Positions 11,659-17,409 of a stretch of 17,409 nt of DNA are shown in pieces. This stretch comes from CAYGWP01 sp964353455 (GTDB lineage: Bacteria; Planctomycetota; Phycisphaerae; FEN-1346): NCBI GenBank assembly GCA_964353455.1, contig CAYGWP010000402.1:1-17409 (forward strand). Direction: 5' to 3'. The notes beneath the pieces were generated by a model. It saw nothing but the letters and a program-made list of their open reading frames with translations. It ran no database searches and had not been told where the DNA came from. Position 1 is the stretch's first letter; each line of letters starts with the position of its first letter. The position numbers and the translations under genes were made by a program.

Positions 11659-13087
11659 CGCCGGAGACCTCAGGCACGGTGAACGGCTCGCGGTAGAAAC
11701 CCCTGACGAGTTTGTTGGCCTCGGGATTGTCCTTGAAGCACTCGTTCTCGCGGTCGGACTGGAGCCAGGGGCCGAGGGTCGATTCGCCGGCGTCAACGTC
11801 GTGGGCCTTCAGGTGCGCCAGGTACCGGTCGAGCATCTCTTGGAATACGGGGATGTCGCCTATCTGTGCGCGGATGTCGGCCGCGGAGGCCTTCCGGCCG
11901 AGGCGATACGAGATGTTGCCCGCGTGGCAGATGTTCGTGGAGAGATGGCCTTCGAGGACGTCGGCCGCAAGGTCCTCGCGCTTGCCGCTGCGCAGCGCCC
12001 GGATGAAGTTCCCGAAATGGTCTTCCTTGCCGGTGAACTGCTTGATCTTCTCGCCCTTAGAGTCCATGACCGCGCCGGCGTGCAGCATCACGTATCCGCC
12101 TTCGCACTGGACGCAGGTATCGACGCGGGCGCTGCGGAACGCCGGCATGTCCTTCGAGTCCTTTGCCGCGTGCATGTTGTGGACCTCGTAGAGGACCGGG
12201 GCGGCGGGGAAATCGTAGTACGCGATCTGCGTGTTGGGCACGTCGCCGGCATCGTTGAAGACGAAGCGGCCGCCGATGCTCATGACTCGGCGCGGCAGGC
12301 CGGTCTCGCCCAGCACCCAGCGGGCCGCGTCGATCTCGTGGACGCCCTGGTTGCACGACTCCCCATCGCCCATGTTCCAGGTGAAACTACAGTCGTACTG
12401 GATGCGGTCGCGGAAGATCGGCTCCTTGCGCGCCGGGCCGCACCAGAGTTCGTAGTCGAGCGTGTCGGGGATGGGCAGCGGCTCGGCCCGCTTGCCTATG
12501 GAGGTCCGGGCCTTGTTGGCGAAGCAGACAATGTACTTGATCTTCCCCAACTGGCCGGACCTGATGTACTCGATGGCCTGGCGGTCGGTGTCGCGCGAGC
12601 GTGCCTGCATGCCCACCTGCACCAGGCGGTTGTGCTTGCGTGCCGCGCTCACCATCTGTCGGCCTTCCCAGATGAAGTGGGCGAGCGGCTTCTCGACATA
12701 GACGTGGCGGCCGGTCTGGCAGGCCCAGATCGTGGGCAGCGCGTGCCAGTACTGCATGGTGGCGATGGAGACGGCGTCGAGGTCCTTGCGGTCCATGAGG
12801 CGGCGGACGTCGGCGACTTCTTCGGGTCGATACTTGAACTTCGCCTCGATGGAGTCTGCGGCGGCCTTGAGGCGCTCGCGGTCGGGGTCGCAGACCGCCA
12901 CAATCCTCACGCCGCTCTGCCCGCCGAACCCGGCGATGTGCGTACTGCTGCGGACTCCGCAGCCGATGATGGCGATGCGGATTTCGTTGGCGGCGCCCCA
13001 CACGCGGGCTCCGGCAACCAGCGGCAATCCGACGGCCGCCGCGGCAGCGGCCGACCGCGCTACAAACTGTCGCCGAGTCATTTTCAT
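11648..13087 (-). CDS. Tat-exported Gfo/Idh/MocA family oxidoreductase
   Basis: A 479-aa NAD(P)-type oxidoreductase from the ATG at 13087, with AGGAG 7 nt upstream (another ATG lies two codons later). A twin-arginine signal, MTRRQFVARSAAAAAAVGLP, precedes the mature domain. The Rossmann dinucleotide fold starts IRIAIIGCGVRS (about 36-47). The family's EKP motif is at residues 132-134 in VYVEKPLAH, and the C-terminal substrate half contains NQGVHEIDAARWVLGE. Exported Gfo/Idh/MocA proteins are abundant in planctomycetes, usually with tightly bound cofactor, and oxidise sugars or sugar derivatives. Some make the 3-keto-glycosides that DUF1080 proteins hydrolyse; one is encoded at 5238. It is the last gene of the minus-strand run with the sulfatase and fucosidase. 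A 129-bp gap separates it from the gene upstream. Confidence 0.9.
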   Translation of the reverse strand: MKMTRRQFVARSAAAAAAVGLPLVAGARVWGAANEIRIAIIGCGVRSSTHIAGFGGQSGVRIVAVCDPDRERLKAAADSIEAKFKYRPEEVADVRRLMDRKDLDAVSIATMQYWHALPTIWACQTGRHVYVEKPLAHFIWEGRQMVSAARKHNRLVQVGMQARSRDTDRQAIEYIRSGQLGKIKYIVCFANKARTSIGKRAEPLPIPDTLDYELWCGPARKEPIFRDRIQYDCSFTWNMGDGESCNQGVHEIDAARWVLGETGLPRRVMSIGGRFVFNDAGDVPNTQIAYYDFPAAPVLYEVHNMHAAKDSKDMPAFRSARVDTCVQCEGGYVMLHAGAVMDSKGEKIKQFTGKEDHFGNFIRALRSGKREDLAADVLEGHLSTNICHAGNISYRLGRKASAADIRAQIGDIPVFQEMLDRYLAHLKAHDVDAGESTLGPWLQSDRENECFKDNPEANKLVRGFYREPFTVPEVSGGPP

Positions 13088-13216
13088 GGCCGATCTCCTG
13101 AAAAACGGCGCCTGTGCGTTTGCCGGTTCGCTGTCTGCCACGTGCATAGCGCGGCCGCCAGGGCGGGCGCGAGCGAACGCTTCATCCTGGCAACCCCTTG
13201 ACGAGCGGTGCCCCGC

Positions 13217-14662
13217 TCATGCAGCGCCGCCTTCCTCGATGACCTTCAGGCCCATGAGGTCCTTCAGGGCCAGAATCTGCTGCATGTAGTCGCCGTAGAA
13301 GACCGCGCGATGCAGAAGGGTCATTGTGTCCCCCTTTAACACATCGGCGCCCCAGTTGAGGAACAGCCTCTGGGCGTCGGGCACGCTCTGGGTGAACTGC
13401 GTGCGGCAGGCCAGCGGGCTCGTGCTCGTCTCGATGATCTTGCCGGTTACAATCAGCATCGTATCGAGGTTGATGAGTTTTGCGCAGGTCACGGGCTGGC
13501 CGACGCGGTTCTCCACTTCCAGGGCCACGCCGCCCCGGCTGTCGGTCTGCGTGCGTATCGTGAACGGCAGGCGCTTGCCGCGCGGGCCGTCCATCTTCGT
13601 GGCCGAGGTGCAGTGGAAGTGGATCATGGCGTTCTTGGCCGTATCGATCACCGGGTCGCTGATGAACCCCGGCGCGCCGAAGGCGTACGCGAAGATGAGC
13701 ATCGTGAGGGTTGAGTCGATGTCGCCTTCGCACGCCCCCACCAGGCCGAGGTCGTTGAGTTTGCTGAACGTGAGGCACCCGCGCGGGTTGCCCATGCAGG
13801 CCCGGCTGCATATGGCCTGGGCCTTTTCCTTTATCATCAGGTTCCTGACGGCCAGGTACATGCGGGCCGAGTTGACGATCTCGGGGGGCTTCGGCTCGAC
13901 GATGGCCCTGGCCTGGCTGATCCAGTACTCCTGTGCCTCGGCCTCGGCATCCTTCGGATCGACGGCCTTCATGGCCTCCATGATCTGGGCGTTGGGGATC
14001 AGCACCAGGTCGGCCCCCAGGAGTTTCTTGACCTCTTCGGGGGAGCATGCGGCGGCCGTTCCGTGCGGCTTATCGACGGCCAGTATGCGGGTCTGCTTGA
14101 GGCGCGCGGGCACGCGCATCAGGGCCACGGCCTTGTCGAGGTCGGCCCAGTTGCTGCTGGGCACGAGCATTACCTTCTTGCCCTGCTTGTGCCACTGGGG
14201 GAAGTACATCCACCCGTGTCCGCTGAACGGTTGCGAGAAGAGGGTGGTGGGCAGGCCCACGTCGATGAAGCGGGTGAGGACCGGGGCGTCGCCTCCGTGG
14301 CCCGACAGGTGAATGATGAGGAGGGCGTCGGCCTGGGCGAGTTTGGCGGCAACTTCGTCGGCCTTGGCCGGCGGGATGAGGTCGCCGCCGACGAACTTCA
14401 CGTCGCCGAATTTCACCTCCAAGTCCGAGAGGTACGTCTCGAACCGGGCGATCTCCTCGGTCGGGCGCGTCAGGTATGCGTCGCCGGTCCGCCCCGCATA
14501 GACCTTGTAGATCTTCACCGGGGGAGGGGCGGGCCAGCCGGCCTCTTCGGCGGCCGCCACGGCAGCCGCCTGCGCACGCATCGCGCTACAGCCGGCCATC
14601 ACCATTGCCCCGGCAACCGCGGTTGACTCCAGGAACTTGCGGCGTGTCAATCGATGACTCAT
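13217..14662 (-). CDS. Tat-exported L-fucose/arabinose isomerase-like protein
   Basis: A 481-aa protein from the ATG at 14662 with GGAG 6 nt upstream; a longer open form to 14740 lacks a start signal. A twin-arginine signal, RLTRRKFLESTAVAGAMVMA, is followed by GCSA, so it may be a Tat lipoprotein anchored at Cys25. The body resembles the sugar isomerase fold of the FucI/AraA superfamily: an N-terminal Rossmann-like part (LLIIHLSGHGGDAP), and a C-terminal catalytic-type segment, GLVGACEGDIDSTLTMLIF (about 307-323), matching the CEGD/CESD metal-site motif (Glu312). This is followed by HFHCTSATKM (348-357). Classical isomerases are cytoplasmic, so export is odd; a binding or non-isomerase role is possible. 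It lies 47 nt downstream of the sulfatase gene, in the same unit. Confidence 0.72.
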   Translation of the reverse strand: MSHRLTRRKFLESTAVAGAMVMAGCSAMRAQAAAVAAAEEAGWPAPPPVKIYKVYAGRTGDAYLTRPTEEIARFETYLSDLEVKFGDVKFVGGDLIPPAKADEVAAKLAQADALLIIHLSGHGGDAPVLTRFIDVGLPTTLFSQPFSGHGWMYFPQWHKQGKKVMLVPSSNWADLDKAVALMRVPARLKQTRILAVDKPHGTAAACSPEEVKKLLGADLVLIPNAQIMEAMKAVDPKDAEAEAQEYWISQARAIVEPKPPEIVNSARMYLAVRNLMIKEKAQAICSRACMGNPRGCLTFSKLNDLGLVGACEGDIDSTLTMLIFAYAFGAPGFISDPVIDTAKNAMIHFHCTSATKMDGPRGKRLPFTIRTQTDSRGGVALEVENRVGQPVTCAKLINLDTMLIVTGKIIETSTSPLACRTQFTQSVPDAQRLFLNWGADVLKGDTMTLLHRAVFYGDYMQQILALKDLMGLKVIEEGGAA

Positions 14663-14709
14663 AGAAGGCTCCTTATGCTGGCAATCACGTGTTACATCTC
14701 GGATGACGA

Positions 14710-16101
14710 TCACCGCCCGGGGCGGACCTCCGCCTCCCACTGCGCAAGGCAGACCCGCAGCCGAGCCAGGTCGGCCGGGCGCGCGGCCGAGAGGTCGTTC
14801 TGCTCGGCCGGATCGTCCTCAAGGTTAAACAGTCGCTCCCGGGTTGTCGGACCTTGTTTTTCGACGATCAACTTCATCGCCCCGTCGCGGACGGCGCACC
14901 GCGTCTGGTCTCCGCGCCGAATGCGCCAGAAAATGGTGCGCGGCTGGACGGGCTGCTTGCCCTCCACCAATTGAAGAATGTCGATGCCATCGAATGCGGA
15001 CCCCGCGGGCGGCCGCGCGCCGCCGATCCGCGCGATGGAGGCCGTGAAATCCATCGTCACGCAGACCTGCTCGCTGAGCGTGCCCGAGGCGATCCGGCCT
15101 GGCCAGCGGGCCACCGCCGGCACGCGGATCCCGCCTTCATAGGTTGACCCCTTGAAACCCGACAGCGGCGCGTTGCGGCCGCTCCTGGTGCCGCCGTTGT
15201 CGCTGGCGAAGATGACGAGCGTGTCGGATGCCAGGCCGGCGGCCTCGATGGCATCCAGGGTCCGCGCGATGCCCTCGTCCATCCTCTCGATCATCGCCGT
15301 GTACGTGCCGGGCGGCCCCTTGCCCTGGTCCATGAGGGGGTCGTCCGGGGCCAGCGGCTTGTCGCGCCGGTCCTTCGGGCCCTGGTAGGGGGCGTGCGGC
15401 GCCGTGTAAGGGACGTAGAGGAAGAACGGATGGGCCTGGTGCTGCCGGATGAACGCGACGGCGTCGTCGGTCACGAGGTTGGTAAAGTAGCCGTCGCGGC
15501 GGACCGGCTTGCCGTCGAGGCGGAGGACGTTCTCGCCGTCCGGCTCGGTGTGATGGAAGTAATCCATGCCGCCGCCCAGGCAGTAGAAGGCGTGGTCGAA
15601 TCCGTGGAGGGACGGCGCAAACTTATCTTCATATCCAAGATGCCACTTGCCTGAAATGCCGGTCGCGTAGCCGGCGTCCTTGAGGAGCCGGGCGATGGTC
15701 GGCCGGTCGGCGGGCAGGCCCAGGTCGTGCGTCTCGCGCAGCCGGATGGCATCGTCATAGCGGCCCACGTTGCCCGTGCCGATGGCGCATTCCAGGCCGC
15801 CCACGCGCTGCGGGTAGCGGCCGGTCAGGAAGGCGGTGCGCGTAGGCGTGCACTCCGGGGCGCTGGCGTAGGATTGGGTGAAGCGGACGCCTTCCCTCGC
15901 CAGCCGGTCGATTGCCGGGGTCTTGATGTCGGCGCGGCCGTAGCAGGCCACGTCGCCGTAACCGAGGTCGTCGGCCAGGATGAAGACGACGTTTGGCTTC
16001 CTCGCATCGCCCTCTGCCGCCAGGCAGCGGCGCGAGAGGGCCGCGGCCGCCGCAGCCCCGCCCACCGCGCCCAGGAATCGTCGTCGAGTTATTTCGGGCA
16101 T
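14710..16101 (-). CDS. Secreted formylglycine-dependent sulfatase (S1 family)
   Basis: A 463-aa arylsulfatase-type enzyme from the ATG at 16101, with GGAG 7 nt upstream. A twin-arginine signal (ITRRRFLGAVGGAAAAAAL) is followed by KPNVVFILADDLGYGDVACYG, the standard sulfatase opening with Ca2+ ligands Asp44 and Asp45. The active-site C-x-P-x-R signature is Cys84-Thr-Pro-Thr-Arg88 in ECTPTRTAFLTGRYP; Cys84 is predicted to be converted to formylglycine. Lys152 and His154 (SGKWHLGY) and the FASDNGGTRSG motif complete the site. Length is normal. It removes sulfate esters from glycans in the periplasm or outside the cell. Placed between a fucosidase and a fucose-isomerase-like gene, its natural substrate may be a sulfated fucan, but substrate class cannot be read reliably from sequence. 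The maturation enzyme is not encoded in this window. Confidence 0.93.
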   Translation of the reverse strand: MPEITRRRFLGAVGGAAAAAALSRRCLAAEGDARKPNVVFILADDLGYGDVACYGRADIKTPAIDRLAREGVRFTQSYASAPECTPTRTAFLTGRYPQRVGGLECAIGTGNVGRYDDAIRLRETHDLGLPADRPTIARLLKDAGYATGISGKWHLGYEDKFAPSLHGFDHAFYCLGGGMDYFHHTEPDGENVLRLDGKPVRRDGYFTNLVTDDAVAFIRQHQAHPFFLYVPYTAPHAPYQGPKDRRDKPLAPDDPLMDQGKGPPGTYTAMIERMDEGIARTLDAIEAAGLASDTLVIFASDNGGTRSGRNAPLSGFKGSTYEGGIRVPAVARWPGRIASGTLSEQVCVTMDFTASIARIGGARPPAGSAFDGIDILQLVEGKQPVQPRTIFWRIRRGDQTRCAVRDGAMKLIVEKQGPTTRERLFNLEDDPAEQNDLSAARPADLARLRVCLAQWEAEVRPGR

Positions 16102-16127
16102 GAGTTTGCTCCGCTTGAGTGGGGGCG

Positions 16128-17409
16128 TCACTTGCCCGGCGCGAACAACTGGAACTCCCAGATCGTCGGCCCGTCGGTCGCCTTCAGGATATTGAGGCGC
16201 ACGTAACGCGCGGTGACCGGCTCGAACTTGGCCGTCCAGCGCGGACCGATGGCCGTGCCCTTGTGGAAGGTCTTCCACGCATCGCCATCTTTGAATTGGA
16301 GTTCGAACGCCTGAACACGCTTAAACTCCTCCGGCTCGTCGATCATCACGCGGCCGACGGCGGTCGGCGCCCCCAGGTCAACCTCCAGCCACGCCTCGCG
16401 GACGCCGGCGTCGGCGGCCCAGCGCGTGGCGGAATCGTCGTCGAGGGCCTTCTCGGGCCCGAGTGCGGGATTGTTGCGGAACACGTTCGACGCCCGGGCC
16501 TTCTTGCCGGACGAGAGCGAGCCGGAAAGGGAGACCGACGGCGGGCTGGGGTTGAAGGCCGGGCCGTCGAGTTCCAGTTGGATGACCGTGTCGATCTCCT
16601 GCCGGTCCGCGACGGGCATGGAGATCTCGACGCCCGTGTCGGTCTGCTTCACCTCCGCCTTGCCGCCGGTCAGGGCCTTCCAGGAAAGTATCCTCCGCCC
16701 GATGGCGGGCAGGGCGACGGAATCGCCGTTCCATTGGAAGATATGGACATAAGTGGTATTACCCCTGCACGTGGCGGCGCCCCACGCGCCCGGGCGCCAC
16801 GGGCCGCCGCGCGTGCCGTAGATCGTCTCGCCGTACTTGGCGAGCCACTGGCCCATTTCCTTCAGGCGTTCGACCTGGCGTGGCTCGATCTCGCCCGTGG
16901 GCATCGGGCCGACGTTAAAGAGCAGGTTCCCATCGCCCCCCGCGCACGTGATGAGGGTCTGGAGGCATTGCTTGAGGGTCTTCATCTGGTCGTCGGGCTT
17001 CCAGGCCCACTGGCGGCAGATGGTCATGCAGGTCTCCCACGGGCGGTCTATGCGGAACGTGCCGATGCGCTGCTCGGGGGTGTCGAGGTCGCCCGGCAGC
17101 CCGCAACGGTTATTGATGATTATATGCGGCTGAAGGCTGCGGATGAGTTTGAAGAGGTTGTCGGAGTCCCAGTCCGTCGCCTTGCCCCCCAGGCCGTCGA
17201 ACCACATCACATCGACCTGGCCGTAATTCGAAAGGAGTTCCCGCACCTGGCCGTGGAGGAACGGGATGAAGCGCGCGGCGTGGTTCTCGGTCATGAAGTC
17301 CGGGTGATACCAGTTGGGCTGCGAGTGGTACCAGCCCAGGCGGAGTCCGCCCTCGTGGCAGGCCTTGGCCAGTTCGGCGCACACGTCGCGCTTAAAGGGC
17401 GAGTTGGTG
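16128..17409 (-). CDS. GH29 alpha-L-fucosidase with discoidin-like domain (5' end outside window)
   Basis: The frame is open to the window edge, so the N-terminus is missing. The visible 427 residues begin TNSPFKRDVCAELAKACHEG, typical of GH29 just before GWYHSQPNWYHPDF. The nucleophile Asp is in QVDVMWFDGLGG. Further family motifs are WETCMTICRQWAWKPDD and GGDGNLLFNVGPMPTGEI. After a beta-sandwich, the last ~140 residues (from ASNVFRNNPALGPEKALDDD to RYVRLNIL) form an F5/8 type C (discoidin-like) carbohydrate-binding domain. The enzyme releases terminal alpha-L-fucose. The 26-nt gap to the sulfatase gene supports an operon, fucosidase first among the genes seen here. Confidence 0.92.
   Translation of the reverse strand, partial: TNSPFKRDVCAELAKACHEGGLRLGWYHSQPNWYHPDFMTENHAARFIPFLHGQVRELLSNYGQVDVMWFDGLGGKATDWDSDNLFKLIRSLQPHIIINNRCGLPGDLDTPEQRIGTFRIDRPWETCMTICRQWAWKPDDQMKTLKQCLQTLITCAGGDGNLLFNVGPMPTGEIEPRQVERLKEMGQWLAKYGETIYGTRGGPWRPGAWGAATCRGNTTYVHIFQWNGDSVALPAIGRRILSWKALTGGKAEVKQTDTGVEISMPVADRQEIDTVIQLELDGPAFNPSPPSVSLSGSLSSGKKARASNVFRNNPALGPEKALDDDSATRWAADAGVREAWLEVDLGAPTAVGRVMIDEPEEFKRVQAFELQFKDGDAWKTFHKGTAIGPRWTAKFEPVTARYVRLNILKATDGPTIWEFQLFAPGK

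Noticed and set aside
11576..13201. Long + strand open frame (541 aa) opposite the oxidoreductase gene
   Set aside because: Antisense to a Gfo/Idh/MocA protein with Tat signal, Rossmann and EKP motifs; no domain of its own.
13203..13218. Terminator after the Tat isomerase-like gene
   Set aside because: GAGCGG/CCGCTC makes a 6-bp stem overlapping the stop codon, but no T-run follows on the minus strand.
1..17409. tRNA or rRNA genes
   Set aside because: No cloverleaf with a T-loop consensus or conserved rRNA segment was noticed on reading either strand; a tRNA or Rfam scan would settle it.

Overview
This is a GC-rich, bacterial, gene-dense window. Its gene set points to a planctomycete or a close PVC relative, very likely from environmental DNA. 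It holds a secreted DUF1080-type protein, a formylglycine sulfatase, an alpha-L-fucosidase, a twin-arginine Gfo/Idh/MocA oxidoreductase, and two proteins related to L-arabinose/L-fucose isomerases. It also carries many short GC-rich palindromic repeats. The assignment is inferred from gene content; there is no rRNA or marker gene in the window.

Layout. Positions 1-609 hold no intact gene: two identical GC palindromes, a possible gene tail, and a duplicated composite of 33-bp stem-loop repeats. A broken + strand gene (610-992), resembling the N-terminus of a tyrosine recombinase, carries one more copy of the 33-bp repeat in frame. A minus-strand pair follows: a conserved hypothetical of about 832 aa (2512-5010, TTG start) overlapping an arabinose/fucose-isomerase-like enzyme (989-2518). 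Facing away is a + strand pair: a secreted DUF1080 protein (5238-5981), then a secreted GH30-like protein with three Ig/PKD-like modules (5992-8274).

The most unusual locus is the minus-strand pair 8342-11495. A small DUF350 membrane protein lies 10 nt upstream of a 956-aa protein that begins with a signal peptide. In its Gly-rich linker sit three consecutive Hint (bacterial intein-like) domains of about 134 aa. Each starts with Cys and ends His-Asn, and they are separated only by KG and KGGG. A transmembrane helix and two Tim44/NTF2-like domains follow. The third Hint domain contains a 68-codon in-frame insertion made of nested palindromes and flanked by a 13-bp direct repeat.

The rest (11648-17409) is a minus-strand run with short gaps: alpha-L-fucosidase with a discoidin-like domain (cut by the window edge), sulfatase, a Tat-exported isomerase-like protein, and a Tat-exported Gfo/Idh/MocA protein. 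With the isomerase at 989-2518, it suggests use of sulfated, fucose-containing glycans: desulfation and defucosylation outside the cytoplasm, then sugar oxidation or isomerisation.

A theme across the window is that short palindromic repeats sit inside or at the ends of reading frames in lengths that keep the frame: 33 bp in the recombinase remnant, 204 bp in the third Hint domain, and REP-like hairpins forming the last codons of two genes.
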